From Leucobacter exalbidus (GTDB lineage: Bacteria; Actinomycetota; Actinomycetes; Actinomycetales; Microbacteriaceae): a stretch of 64,000 nt of DNA. Location of the stretch: assembly GCF_017834145.1 (NCBI RefSeq), contig NZ_JAFIDA010000001.1:2480001-2544000 (forward strand). Reading direction: 5' to 3'. Positions 8,391 through 17,484 of this stretch are shown piece by piece. The translations under genes and the position numbers were made by a program. Below the pieces are notes generated by a model. It was not told the origin of the DNA and made no database searches. It worked only from the letters and a program-made list of their open reading frames with translations. Each line of letters starts with the position of its first letter. Position 1 is the stretch's first letter.

Positions 8391-10724
8391 TTACTCCGCG
8401 ATCACCGCACCGAATCGTGCCGGCAGCGTGGCGCGTGACGCGGCACCCAGCTCAGCGAGGGGGAGCGTGAAGCGATCCTGCACCTCGATGGACGCGTCAG
8501 CACCCGAACCGTCGGTGACGCCGATGCGCAGCACGGGGATCTCGCGACCCGAGCACAGGCCGCGGAACTTGACCTCTTCCTCATGAGGCACAGCCACGAG
8601 TACACGTGCCTGCGTCTCTGAGAACATGGCGGCGGTCTCGTCGACACCGTCGCGCGTCAAGATCTCGTCGATCCACACGCGAGCGCCCACGCCGAAGCGC
8701 AGTGCACCGTCGGTGAGGGCCTGCGCGAGGCCACCCTCTGACAGGTCAACCGCGCCCGAGAGCAGACCGCCCTGCGAAGCTGCGTGCAGCAGCTCGGCGA
8801 GCGAACGCTCTGCGGGGAGGTCGGCGATCGGCGGGCGACCACCGAGGTGCTCGTGGATGGTCTCGGCCCAAGCCGAACCGTCGAGCTCGTCGCGGGTCAC
8901 GCCGAGCAGGTAGAGGTGTTCGCCCTCGTCCTGCCAGCCTGACGGCACGCGGCGGGCCACGTCGTCGATGATGCCCAGCACGCCGACCACGGGGGTCGGG
9001 TGGATGGGGGTATCACCCGTCTGGTTGTAGAGCGAAACGTTACCGCCGGTCACGGGAACCTCGAGTGCGAGGCACGCGTCAGACAGGCCCTCAACGGCCT
9101 GCGAGAACTGCCACATGACCTCGGGGTTCTCGGGGCTGCCGAAGTTCAGGCAGTCGGTGACGGCGGCGGGAACCGCGCCCGAGGTGGCCACGTTACGGTA
9201 CGACTCGGCCAGTGCCAGCTGTGCGCCAACGAACGGGTCGAGGTAGCAGTAGCGGCCGTTAGCATCGGTCGAGATCGCGACGCCGAGGCCACTCTCTTCG
9301 TCAACGCGAATCATGCCGGCGCCATCGGGGAACGACAGGGCGGTGTTACCGAGCACGTACTTGTCGTACTGGTTGGTCACCCATGACACGTCAGCCTGGT
9401 TGGGAGACGCGGCCACGGCCACCATCTGCTCACGCAGCTGGTGACCCGAGATGGCGCGGGCGAGGCCCGAAGCGCGAACGCCCGATGCCTGCAGCTCGTC
9501 GATCCAGGTGGGGTACGCAACGGGGCGATCGTAAACCGGGCCGTCAACGGCAACGGTTGAGGGATCGACGTTGACGATCTCTTCGCCGCGCCAGTTGATC
9601 ACGAGGCGGCCGGTGTCGGTCACTTCACCGAGCACGCTGGTCTCAACGTCCCACTTCTGGGCGACAGCGAGGAACGCGTCGAGCTTGTCGGGGTGCACAA
9701 CAGCCATCATGCGCTCCTGGCTCTCCGACATGAGGATTTCCTCAGCGGTGAGTGAGGGGTCGCGCAGCAGTACGCTGTCGAGCTCGATGAACATGCCACC
9801 GTCACCGTTGGCTGCGAGCTCAGACGTAGCGCATGAGATGCCTGCGGCACCGAGATCCTGAATGCCCTCGACGAGTTCGTCGCGGAACATCTCGAGGCAG
9901 CACTCAATGAGCACCTTCTCAGCGAACGGGTCGCCAACCTGCACTGCGGGGCGCTTGGTGGGGCCACCCTCTGCGAAGGTGTCAGACGCGAGAATCGATG
10001 CGCCGCCAATGCCGTCGCCACCGGTGCGGGCACCGAACAGTACAACCTTGTTGCCGGGGCCCGACGCGTTGGCGAGGTGCAGATCCTCGTGACGCAGCAC
10101 GCCAACACCCAGGGCGTTGACGAGGGGGTTCTGCTGGTAGACGCTGTCGAAGACGGTCTCGCCGCCGAGGTTCGGCAGGCCCAAGCAGTTCGCGTACGAC
10201 GAAATACCCGAGACCACACCGTGCACCACGCGAGCGGTGTCGGGGTCGTCAATGGCGCCGAAACGCAGCTGGTCCATCACTGCGACGGGGCGAGCGCCCA
10301 TCGAGATGATGTCGCGAATGATGCCGCCGACGCCGGTAGCGGCGCCCTGGAACGGCTCAATGTATGAGGGGTGGTTGTGGCTTTCTACCTTGAAGGTGAC
10401 AGCCCAGCCTTCGCCAATATCGATGACACCGGCGTTTTCGCCCATGCCTACGAGCAGGCGCTCCTTCATCTTGTCATTGACCTTCTTGCCAAACTGGCGC
10501 AGGTAATTCTTAGATGACTTGTATGAGCAGTGCTCTGACCACATCACCGAATACATGGCGAGTTCGCCAGAGGTAGGGCGACGGCCCAGAATCTGCTTGA
10601 TTTGTTCGTACTCGTCGGGCTTCAAGCCCAGCGCCTCGAACGGCTGCTCCTTCTCGGGCGTTGCAATGGCATCTGCAACGGTGTCGGGGCGGGGGCCGGT
10701 CACGGCCTCGTCGATGTCAGTCAC
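8391..10724 (-). CDS. purL: Phosphoribosylformylglycinamidine synthase subunit PurL
   Basis: ATP-dependent FGAM synthase, the fourth step of purine synthesis; it works with PurS and PurQ (both at 23339-24321). 777 residues, the small bacterial-type PurL. Motifs seen: [53 protein letters not shown] and the second-half [16 protein letters not shown] 10724 is used, giving [10 protein letters not shown], with GGAG about 11 nt upstream; the open frame continues to 10790 without homology. It is transcribed alone, opposite to the rest of the local genes, and ends at the strong hairpin 8334-8373. Confidence 0.96.
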   Translation of the reverse strand: MTDIDEAVTGPRPDTVADAIATPEKEQPFEALGLKPDEYEQIKQILGRRPTSGELAMYSVMWSEHCSYKSSKNYLRQFGKKVNDKMKERLLVGMGENAGVIDIGEGWAVTFKVESHNHPSYIEPFQGAATGVGGIIRDIISMGARPVAVMDQLRFGAIDDPDTARVVHGVVSGISSYANCLGLPNLGGETVFDSVYQQNPLVNALGVGVLRHEDLHLANASGPGNKVVLFGARTGGDGIGGASILASDTFAEGGPTKRPAVQVGDPFAEKVLIECCLEMFRDELVEGIQDLGAAGISCATSELAANGDGGMFIELDSVLLRDPSLTAEEILMSESQERMMAVVHPDKLDAFLAVAQKWDVETSVLGEVTDTGRLVINWRGEEIVNVDPSTVAVDGPVYDRPVAYPTWIDELQASGVRASGLARAISGHQLREQMVAVAASPNQADVSWVTNQYDKYVLGNTALSFPDGAGMIRVDEESGLGVAISTDANGRYCYLDPFVGAQLALAESYRNVATSGAVPAAVTDCLNFGSPENPEVMWQFSQAVEGLSDACLALEVPVTGGNVSLYNQTGDTPIHPTPVVGVLGIIDDVARRVPSGWQDEGEHLYLLGVTRDELDGSAWAETIHEHLGGRPPIADLPAERSLAELLHAASQGGLLSGAVDLSEGGLAQALTDGALRFGVGARVWIDEILTRDGVDETAAMFSETQARVLVAVPHEEEVKFRGLCSGREIPVLRIGVTDGSGADASIEVQDRFTLPLAELGAASRATLPARFGAVIAE

Positions 10725-10906
10725 GCTCGATGTGCTCCGTCTACTCACTTTGTAGGATCGGCACCATTGCGGGCCGAAAGGTACTCCCACAGTCTACCCC
10801 TGAGAAAGGGTGCTTCTGGTTGCGCCGCCACGGCGCGCACACGATTGTGGGAAGAGCTGTGCGCTGGAGCTGGATAATCACAGCGGAACGCGCGAAACTA
10901 GACAGC

Positions 10907-11893
10907 ATGAGCGACCCGAATACGAGCCAGGATCAGCCGGTGCCGAGCGCATCGCACGAAGCGTCCTACCCCGGCGTGCCAGAACATCAGGCCGCCCAGG
11001 GGAGCCAGGCGACCCAGGGTGCCCCGGGCACGCACCAAACGCTGCCCATGCAGGCCAACCTGGGCGCGGCTGCGCCCCAGAAGAACGGCCCGCGGCTGTC
11101 GACCTTCTTGAAGGTCAGCATTATTTTGCTCGCCGGCCTGACCATCGCGTCGATTTCACTGCTGTTCATCGGCGATTTCGAGGGCAAGTTCGAGCGCGTC
11201 TTTTCGACGTTCGTACTGTTCGCGGTGTTCGTGCTGTTTACCGCGATCGATACGCGCCGCGGTCAGAAATCTGAGTGGTACGCCCCTGTCGCACTGATCG
11301 CGAACGCCTACATTCTGGCGCTGCTGCTCATCGTGATCTGGATGACGCCGTACACCTCGTACGGGCTGATGTTCGAGATCTTCTGGAAGTCGCTGCTGGT
11401 GATCGCGGTCACGAGGCTGGTGATTGTGTGCTGCCAGCTGCTGCTGAAAACCGGCAATCAGCTGCCCGCCGTCGTCACTCGCTTCGCATTCATCACGAGC
11501 GTGCTGGCTGTGCTCGCGGGCATTTTGTTCACGGCGCCGGTGGGCATCGAAGCGTTCGATCTCACCGTGCCCGACGTGTACTGGAAGATCTCTACGGCGC
11601 TGCTGATCCTAACGGCGCTCGGCCTCTCGATCACGCTGCTGCTGCGCTGGTCATACGGTGCCGGCGAACGCGAGGCGGCCCGCGAGGCCGATCGCCTCGC
11701 GGCTGCCGCGGGCTACGGCGCCGGATCCCCGTACCGCGCGCAGGCAGCTCCCGGCTACCCGGTGCAGCCCCAGGCTGCGGTGCCGCAGGGCGCCGCGCTG
11801 CTGCCCTGGCCGACGTTCGCTGATGGTCGCCCGCTGCCCGCAGGCCCCGATGGCCAGCCCGATTTCAGCGTCCCTGGCGCTCCGCTGCGGTGA
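10907..11893 (+). CDS. Multi-pass membrane protein of unknown function
   Basis: Not assigned to a family. 328 residues from ATG 10907 (MSDPNTSQDQPV). The first ~60 residues are polar and Gln/Pro/Ala-rich; then about seven hydrophobic segments between residues 70 and 255 (for example VSIILLAGLTIASISLLFI, VFSTFVLFAVFVLFTAI, AYILALLLIVIWMTPYTS, ALLILTALGLSITLLL). The last ~70 residues are a Pro/Ala/Gly-rich cytoplasmic-type tail. It overlaps the GNAT gene by 4 bp (GTGA). The start has only a weak ribosome-binding site. Confidence 0.7.
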   Translation: MSDPNTSQDQPVPSASHEASYPGVPEHQAAQGSQATQGAPGTHQTLPMQANLGAAAPQKNGPRLSTFLKVSIILLAGLTIASISLLFIGDFEGKFERVFSTFVLFAVFVLFTAIDTRRGQKSEWYAPVALIANAYILALLLIVIWMTPYTSYGLMFEIFWKSLLVIAVTRLVIVCCQLLLKTGNQLPAVVTRFAFITSVLAVLAGILFTAPVGIEAFDLTVPDVYWKISTALLILTALGLSITLLLRWSYGAGEREAAREADRLAAAAGYGAGSPYRAQAAPGYPVQPQAAVPQGAALLPWPTFADGRPLPAGPDGQPDFSVPGAPLR

Positions 11894-12522
11894 GCCGGGG
11901 ATACCAGCCCGAAGGTTTCCACGCCGGTAGCTCAGGCGGCTCTGGCGGCGCGCACGCTGCTGCGGCCGCCGGGGCTACTGACGCTGCCCGGGCAGGCCAT
12001 TCGGGCCCCGCGGCGGCTGCTGGGGTACGCCTCAGGCTGATCCGGATCGAAGAAATGAGCGCCGTTGGCGCGCTCGCCAGAACCGCCTATGACGAGTCGT
12101 ATCCCGGGCTTCCCGCTGATTATTTGGCCGAGATTGAGGCCGTGGCCGAGCGCGCTCGCACCGCGCAGGTGTGGGTCGCCGAGGATGATGCCACCGGCGC
12201 CATTTTGGGCACCGTGACGCTGCCCGAGCCCGGTCAGGTGCTCAGCGCAGTGGCACGCGACGGCGAGATCGACGTGCGACTGCTCGCCGTGGTCGGCATC
12301 GCGCGCGGCCGAGGCGTGGGCGGGCTGCTGATGCGGCTCGCGATCGACACCGCTCGTGAGCGGGGTGCGTCACGCCTCGTGCTGAACACGAGCACCGAGA
12401 TGCCCGGCGCGCGCAGGCTGTACGAGCGCATGGGATTTCACCGGTTGTTCGAGCGAGAAGAAGACATTGTGCGCGAGGACGGATCGGCGTTTACGCTGCT
12501 CGCCTACGGGTTCGAACTGTAG
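11890..12522 (+). CDS. GNAT-family N-acetyltransferase
   Basis: Predicted acetyl-CoA-dependent acetyltransferase; substrate unknown. 210 residues. Residues 1-50 are a Gly/Ala-rich low-complexity lead; the fold starts near VRLRLIRIEEMSAVGALAR. The acetyl-CoA binding motif is the VVGIARGRGVGGLLMRLAID segment and motif B is MPGARRLYERMGFHRLFERE. GTG 11890 overlaps the upstream stop, but a start nearer the domain is possible given the unconserved lead. Co-transcribed with the membrane protein before it. Confidence 0.85.
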   Translation: MSRGYQPEGFHAGSSGGSGGAHAAAAAGATDAARAGHSGPAAAAGVRLRLIRIEEMSAVGALARTAYDESYPGLPADYLAEIEAVAERARTAQVWVAEDDATGAILGTVTLPEPGQVLSAVARDGEIDVRLLAVVGIARGRGVGGLLMRLAIDTARERGASRLVLNTSTEMPGARRLYERMGFHRLFEREEDIVREDGSAFTLLAYGFEL

Positions 12523-12525
12523 TTC

Positions 12526-12567
12526 GGTGGGCTAGCGCGCGGCCGTCGCCTCCCGCGCTAGCCCACC
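12526..12567. terminator. Convergent terminator hairpin between GNAT gene and hemA
   Basis: Left arm GGTGGGCTAGCGCG (12526-12539) and exact complement CGCGCTAGCCCACC (12554-12567). The right arm contains the hemA stop codon (12558-12560), so the hairpin serves both converging genes. Confidence 0.75.
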
Positions 12568-13967
12568 GGCTCCAGGGCGCTGCTGCCAAACAGCGTCTGC
12601 ACGGCGGCCGCGGCGACCGGTGCCTGGCCCGTGCGGCCGAGCGCCCGCAGCCGCAGCGTCGGTTCGTGCAACAGCCGGCCGGCGAAGTGACGCAGCGCCG
12701 CCTGCACCTGAGCGGCCTCAGGGCCGAGCTTTGCTGCCCGCGCGATTTCGGCCTCGAGCACCGAATGCACGTGGTCGCGCAGCGCCAGCACGCTGGGCAC
12801 AGCGGCGCGCTCGGCCTGATCGGCCGCAAACTCGGCGGCGGCAGCGCTCGTGATCTGGCGCGCCTCGGTTTCAGAGCTGAGCTCTTCGACCCCCGCGTGC
12901 ATCGCGATCACCTCAAGGTCGAGCACCTCGACCCCCGGCACCTGCGCGGCCTCGGGGGCGATATTGCGGGGCACGCCGAGGTCAATAAAGAGCCGCTGAC
13001 GCGGCAAATCTGCCGTGCCCGCACGCCCCGTGAAACTCGTGCAAAACGGGCGCGGCGCGGCGGTCACCGTGCGGGCGACTAGTTCGGCGTCAACGATCGG
13101 ATCTTGCGCGGTGCTGCACGCAATAATCACGTCGGCCGCCGCGAGCTCAGCCGTGAGGGCGTCTCGTTCGAGCGGGCGCACCTCGCGTGTCTTGGCGAAG
13201 GTGTGTGCCCGCCCCGAGGGGGAGTGCACGGCGATGTGGCGTGCCCCGCGCTCACGCAACGCCGCAAGGGTGACGGCGGCGTAGGCGCCGGTGCCCACGA
13301 GCAACACGCGGGTGCCCGCCCAATCGCCGATGCGGCTCTCGGCAAGGAGCAGGGCGAGGCGAACGAGAGAGCGCCCCTGGGTCTGCACCCGGGTGCGTGC
13401 CTTCACAGTTTTGGAGACGGTAGCCGCGTGCTGAAACAGGCGCTCAAGCTCGGGCGTGGTGGAGCCCGCAAGTTTTGCCTGTGAGAATGCCCGACGCACT
13501 TGACCGCCGATCTCACCCTCGCCCATCACTACCGACTCGAGACCGCTCGAAACTTCAAAAAGGTGATGCGCGGCATCGACGCCGTGGCGCACACGCGTGG
13601 CCTGAGTGAGTTCAGTTTCAGGCACGCCGGTGATCCGAGCGATCGCCCGAATGGCCTCTTCGGGTGCGCTCGAATTCGCATCGAAATAGGCTTCAAAACG
13701 GTTGCAGGTGGCGATCACCACAGACCCGTTCTGCTGGGCATCGTCGGCGCCAGAAATGACGCCCTGATCCGGAGTTTTTGAGTCACCGGCGAGGGGAGTG
13801 TGCCCCTCGTTTTGCGTGAGGGTCTGCACGAGTTCGTCGGCGTGTCGTTCGACGCGCTCAAGCAGCGAAAGAGACGCGCTTTTGTGGTCGATCGAGAGAC
13901 ACGACAAGCCGCCAGAGGTGGCTGAGGCCGTGTCTGAAAACTTGGTGTGTACAAGTGAAGAGTTCAT
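12558..13967 (-). CDS. hemA: Glutamyl-tRNA reductase
   Basis: First committed step of C5-pathway heme synthesis: reduces glutamyl-tRNA to glutamate-1-semialdehyde with NADPH. 469 residues. Conserved LSIDHKSA, catalytic Cys88 in VIATCNRFE, VMGEGEIGGQVRRAF, the nucleotide-binding VLLVGTGAYAAVTLAAL, and FIDLGVPRNI. Residues 1-20 and about 53-80 (Asn/Asp/Gln-rich) are additions compared with a typical GluTR, whose catalytic Cys is near 50. ATG 13967 has no Shine-Dalgarno sequence; a TAACTT box lies 9 nt upstream, so the mRNA may be nearly leaderless. Its start codon lies within a palindrome shared with divergent hemE. HemA is separate from the main hem operon. Confidence 0.95.
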   Translation of the reverse strand: MNSSLVHTKFSDTASATSGGLSCLSIDHKSASLSLLERVERHADELVQTLTQNEGHTPLAGDSKTPDQGVISGADDAQQNGSVVIATCNRFEAYFDANSSAPEEAIRAIARITGVPETELTQATRVRHGVDAAHHLFEVSSGLESVVMGEGEIGGQVRRAFSQAKLAGSTTPELERLFQHAATVSKTVKARTRVQTQGRSLVRLALLLAESRIGDWAGTRVLLVGTGAYAAVTLAALRERGARHIAVHSPSGRAHTFAKTREVRPLERDALTAELAAADVIIACSTAQDPIVDAELVARTVTAAPRPFCTSFTGRAGTADLPRQRLFIDLGVPRNIAPEAAQVPGVEVLDLEVIAMHAGVEELSSETEARQITSAAAAEFAADQAERAAVPSVLALRDHVHSVLEAEIARAAKLGPEAAQVQAALRHFAGRLLHEPTLRLRALGRTGQAPVAAAAVQTLFGSSALEPVG

Positions 13968-13999
13968 CAGATGAATAAGTTACCATTCATCTGATGAAC
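13962..13999. promoter_or_regulatory. hemA/hemE divergent promoter with paired palindromic operator
   Basis: Two 13-bp palindromes, TTCATCAGATGAA (13963-13975) and TTCATCTGATGAA (13986-13998), have centres 23 bp apart. Together they form one 15+15 bp perfect inverted repeat (GTTCATCAGATGAAT and its complement) around an 8-bp spacer. Each palindrome covers the start codon of one gene (hemA 13967, hemE 13994). The -10 candidates overlap: TACCAT at 13981-13986 for hemE (7 nt from ATG) and TAACTT at 13982-13977 for hemA (9 nt from ATG). A dimeric regulator bound here would block both; which protein is unknown. Confidence 0.7.
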
Positions 14000-15118
14000 G
14001 AGCTTACAGGGTCCCACCCCTTGGTGGATGGACGCACAACTACTTCTTCGCTGGTGCGCGCCATTCAGGGCGTACGCGGCGCACACACTCCGGTTTGGTT
14101 TATGCGCCAGGCCGGCCGATCGCTGCCCGAGTACCGCGCACTGCGCACGGGCCGCGACATGATCGAGTGCTGCCTCGACCCCGCCACCGCAGCAGAGATC
14201 ACCTGCCAGCCGGTGCGGCGCCACGGCGTTGACGCCGCGGTATTCTTCAGCGACATCATCGTGCCGCTGAAGCTCGCCGGCGTGCCCGTCGAACTCGTGG
14301 CCGGTCGCGGCCCGGTGTTCGCAGAGCCCGCCCGCACCGCAGCAGATATCGCAACGCTGCGCCGCGAGTGCACGGTCGAGCGGCTGCGCGAAAACCTCGC
14401 ACCGATCACCGAGGCCGTGCGCCTGGCCACCGACGAACTGGGCAGCACCCCGCTGATCGGCTTCGCCGGCGCACCGTTCACGCTCGCGGCCTACCTCGTC
14501 GAGGGTGGCCCGTCGAAGGACCACATGCGCGCTCGCACCCTGATGCACGCAGACCCCGCCGCGTGGGCCGAGCTCACCGCGTGGGCCGCCGAACTCAGCG
14601 GAGTGTTCCTCGAAGCCCAGGTACAGGCGGGCGCGAGTGCCGTGCAGCTGTTCGATTCGTGGGCGGGCTCGCTCTCGGTCGACGACTACCGCACACACGT
14701 TGCCCCGGCTTCGCGCCACACCCTCGAACGGGTGAACGCGCTGCACTACCGCGATGCCGAAGCCGAGGGCTACACCGCGCAGCCCATGCAGGTGCCCACA
14801 ATCCACTTCGCCGTCGGATCAGGCCACCTGCTCGAAGCGCTCGGCGAGACCGCGGGTCACGCGATCGGCGTTGATTGGCGCACCCCGCTCAACGAAGCCA
14901 ACACCCGACTCGGGGGGCGTTTCCCGCTGCAGGGAAACATTGATCCGGCGCTGCTGCAGGCGCCCCAAACCCAGCTCGATGCGCACGTTGACGACGTGCT
15001 CGCCCAAGGTGAGGCCGCGCCCGCGCACATTGTGAACCTGGGGCACGGGGTGCCGCCCGAGACCGACCCAGATCGACTCACCGGCATTGTCGAACGGGTG
15101 CACAGTGCCCGTTTGTGA
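13994..15118 (+). CDS. hemE: Uroporphyrinogen decarboxylase
   Basis: Converts uroporphyrinogen III to coproporphyrinogen III. 374 residues. The signature PVWFMRQAGRSLPEYR is present, with FSDIIVPL, GFAGAPFTLAAYLVEGG and the C-terminal LQGNIDPALL and NLGHGVPPETDPD. First gene of the hem operon. ATG 13994 follows TACCAT by 7 nt with no ribosome-binding site, so it is probably leaderless. Downstream hemG/Y starts inside or at its 3' end. Expression is likely controlled by the palindromes at the shared hemA/hemE intergenic region. Confidence 0.97.
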   Translation: MNELTGSHPLVDGRTTTSSLVRAIQGVRGAHTPVWFMRQAGRSLPEYRALRTGRDMIECCLDPATAAEITCQPVRRHGVDAAVFFSDIIVPLKLAGVPVELVAGRGPVFAEPARTAADIATLRRECTVERLRENLAPITEAVRLATDELGSTPLIGFAGAPFTLAAYLVEGGPSKDHMRARTLMHADPAAWAELTAWAAELSGVFLEAQVQAGASAVQLFDSWAGSLSVDDYRTHVAPASRHTLERVNALHYRDAEAEGYTAQPMQVPTIHFAVGSGHLLEALGETAGHAIGVDWRTPLNEANTRLGGRFPLQGNIDPALLQAPQTQLDAHVDDVLAQGEAAPAHIVNLGHGVPPETDPDRLTGIVERVHSARL

Positions 15119-16595
15119 CCGAGAATTCGACGCGCTGGTGATCGGGGGCGGCGTCGCCGGCCTCGTCACCGCGCGCGATCTCGCTCGCGCAGGGCAGCGC
15201 GTCGGCCTCGTCGAACGAGGCCCGCGCCTCGGCGGGCGAGTGCGCGGATCGCGGCTCGCCGGGCTGCCCGTCGAACTGGGCGCCGAAGCCTTTGCGACCC
15301 GCACGGGGGACGTGCATATGCTGCTCGCCGAGCTCGGGCTGGGCAACCACATCGTGGCGCCGCGGCGCGATCCGGCGTGGGTGATTACGAATCAGGCGGC
15401 TCATCCGCTGCCCGAATCTGGTGTGCTGGGGATTCCCGCGCGCCCGCTGAGCGCGGCCACGATTCGCGCGATCGGCTTTGCTGCCGCGTGCCGCGTGGCT
15501 TGCGAGCCCTGGCGCCCACGCAGCAGTCACGACCCCGGGGCCTCGGTTGCGAGCGTGACCCGCGACCGTCTCGGCGTGCGTGCGCTCACCCAGCTCGTCG
15601 CACCCGTGACCGAGGGCGTGTACTCGGCGTCGCCCGAGACGCTGCCGTTCGCGGCACAAGCTGAGCTTGCCGCGGCCTATGAACGATCGGGCTCGCTCGT
15701 GCGCGCCGCCCGCGAAGTGCGTGCGTCGCGGCTCGCCGCTGGCGGGGCCGTCGCCAGCCTCACCGGGGGCATGCAGGGGCTCATCGCCGCGCTCGACGCC
15801 GACCTGCGCGACCTCGGCGTGACCGTGGTCACCGACGCCCCGGTCGACAGCGTGGCGCCGGCCGAAGCTTCGGCGAACGCGCTCAGCGGGGCCGCGTCGG
15901 ATGCAGCAGCCGGTGTGGCGGCGAGCCCTGGAGCCGAGGCACCGTCACGGTGGCGCGCCAGCTGGGCCGGTGGCTCAGCCGAGGCCGCCGCGATCGTGCT
16001 TGCGATTGCGCCGCGAGAAGCGACTCGATTGCTCGCTCAGCCGGGGGCTGCGCCGACGGCGCCGACCGTGCCGACCGGTCCGACCGCGCCCGCCGCGCCG
16101 ACCGCTGAAATTGCGGTCGAAACGGTCACGCTCGTGGTCGACGAGGCACAGCTCGACCAGTTTCCGCGCGGCACGGGTGCTCTGATTCGACCGGGGCACC
16201 CGCGCATCGCGGCGAAAGCGCTCACCCACGCCACCGCCAAGTGGGCGTGGCTGCGTGACGCAGCGCCCGCCGGGCGCCACGTGCTGCGGCTCTCCTACGG
16301 CACGCGGGGCCGATCGCCTGCGACCGCGCCGCTGAACGATGTCGAATCGGCGGCGCTCGCGTTGCGAGACGCCGGTGAGGTGCTGGGCGTGCCACTCGCC
16401 CCCGCATCGCTGGTGGCTCACGAGCGTGCGCGGTGGGTGATCCCCGGGCGAGCTGACGCCCCGCAACTGCCGCCGGGCCTGTTCTGCACGGGCGAAGCGG
16501 TGGCCGGCACCGGGCTCGCGAGCGTGGTGCCTCACGCCCGTCGCACCGCGCGTGACGTGCTCGCTAGGCAGCCGGTCCACCAGCGAAACCCGTGA
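15105..16595 (+). CDS. hemY: Coproporphyrinogen III oxidase (HemY/CgoX type, FAD)
   Basis: FAD flavoprotein, formerly called protoporphyrinogen oxidase. With HemQ in the same operon, it most likely oxidises coproporphyrinogen III to coproporphyrin III. 496 residues from GTG 15105 (a TTG at 15087 in frame is an alternative). FAD-binding N-terminus DALVIGGGVAGLVTARDLARAG, then GPRLGGRVRG, and the C-terminal FCTGEAVAGTGLASVVPHARRTA. Between about residues 310 and 335 there is a Pro/Thr/Ala low-complexity insertion. Overlaps the hemE 3' end by about 14 bp. Confidence 0.92.
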   Translation: MPVCDREFDALVIGGGVAGLVTARDLARAGQRVGLVERGPRLGGRVRGSRLAGLPVELGAEAFATRTGDVHMLLAELGLGNHIVAPRRDPAWVITNQAAHPLPESGVLGIPARPLSAATIRAIGFAAACRVACEPWRPRSSHDPGASVASVTRDRLGVRALTQLVAPVTEGVYSASPETLPFAAQAELAAAYERSGSLVRAAREVRASRLAAGGAVASLTGGMQGLIAALDADLRDLGVTVVTDAPVDSVAPAEASANALSGAASDAAAGVAASPGAEAPSRWRASWAGGSAEAAAIVLAIAPREATRLLAQPGAAPTAPTVPTGPTAPAAPTAEIAVETVTLVVDEAQLDQFPRGTGALIRPGHPRIAAKALTHATAKWAWLRDAAPAGRHVLRLSYGTRGRSPATAPLNDVESAALALRDAGEVLGVPLAPASLVAHERARWVIPGRADAPQLPPGLFCTGEAVAGTGLASVVPHARRTARDVLARQPVHQRNP

Positions 16596-16608
16596 CCCGC
16601 GGCCTCCT

Positions 16609-16653
16609 CCTCACCCCAATCTTCCTCACCCCAATCTTCCTCACCTCAAACTC
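16609..16653 (+). repeat. 15-bp pyrimidine-rich tandem repeat before hemQ
   Basis: Two exact units CCTCACCCCAATCTT (16609-16623, 16624-16638) and one degenerate unit (16639-16653), followed by ACTCCTCAAACTCC-like sequence. They lie in the only sizeable gap of the hem operon (16596-16776). A TATCTT -10-like box at 16745-16750 sits downstream and could give hemQ a second promoter. Confidence 0.6.
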
Positions 16654-16776
16654 CTCAAACTCCCCAAACTTCTACGGCCCGAGCCGCTTCATCCCGCATG
16701 AATAGCGCTCCCGCCATCTCACCGTATTAGCCAGTTTCACGCTGTATCTTCTTCGCAGTTGAAAGGAATCAACCTC

Positions 16777-17484
16777 ATGACCAGTCATCCCGTCATGGAA
16801 CAGACCGGTGAACAGTCACCGTCGGGTTACACCCTCTGGGCGGTGTTTCGCCGCGACCCCGCGGCAGCGGGCACAGCTGGTGACGCCGCTGCGGGCACCG
16901 CAGAACTAACGGCGGCGGTCGACGCGGTTACCGCCTCGGGTGTGACACTGCGCGGCTGGTATGACGTGTCGGGGCTGCGCGCTGACGCCGACCTGATGGT
17001 CTGGTTGCACGGCGATACCGCCGAGGGGCTGCAATCGGCACTGCGGGTGCTGCGTCGCACCGCGCTGATCGCGGGCCTGCTGCCCACCTGGAATGCCCTC
17101 GGTGTGCACCGTGACGCCGAGTTCAACCGGGCACATGTGCCAGGGTTCTTGCGCGGCGAGGCCGCGCGTGACTGGCTCGTGCTCTACCCCTTCGTGCGCG
17201 ACACCGAGTGGTACCTGCTGCCCGAGGCCGAGCGCCGTCGCATGCTCGCCGACCACGGCCGCAAGGGCGCCGAGTTTCGTGGCGTCGTCGCAAACACGGT
17301 GTCATCGTTCGCGCTCGGCGACTACGAGTGGCTGCTGCCGCTCGAGTCAGACGATCTCACCGAGCTCGTTGACCTGATGCGTGCCCTGCGCGCCACCGAT
17401 GCGCGCCGCCACATGCGCGAAGAAACCCCCTTCTACACGGGCCGCCGGGTGACGACGGCCGAGGTTGCCGAGGTAATCCGATGA
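16777..17484 (+). CDS. chdC: Coproheme decarboxylase (HemQ)
   Basis: Peroxide-dependent decarboxylase that turns coproheme into heme b, the last step of the coproporphyrin-dependent pathway. 235 residues from ATG 16777 with GAAAGGAA upstream (TTG 16759 rejected). Chlorite-dismutase-like fold. The catalytic tyrosine is Tyr137 in LVLYPFVRDTEWY, and the heme-ligand histidine is probably His160 in RMLADHGRKG; this 23-residue spacing is that of actinobacterial ChdC (Tyr135/His158 in Corynebacterium diphtheriae). Its presence between hemY and hemH marks the pathway type. Overlaps hemH by 4 bp (ATGA). Confidence 0.95.
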   Translation: MTSHPVMEQTGEQSPSGYTLWAVFRRDPAAAGTAGDAAAGTAELTAAVDAVTASGVTLRGWYDVSGLRADADLMVWLHGDTAEGLQSALRVLRRTALIAGLLPTWNALGVHRDAEFNRAHVPGFLRGEAARDWLVLYPFVRDTEWYLLPEAERRRMLADHGRKGAEFRGVVANTVSSFALGDYEWLLPLESDDLTELVDLMRALRATDARRHMREETPFYTGRRVTTAEVAEVIR

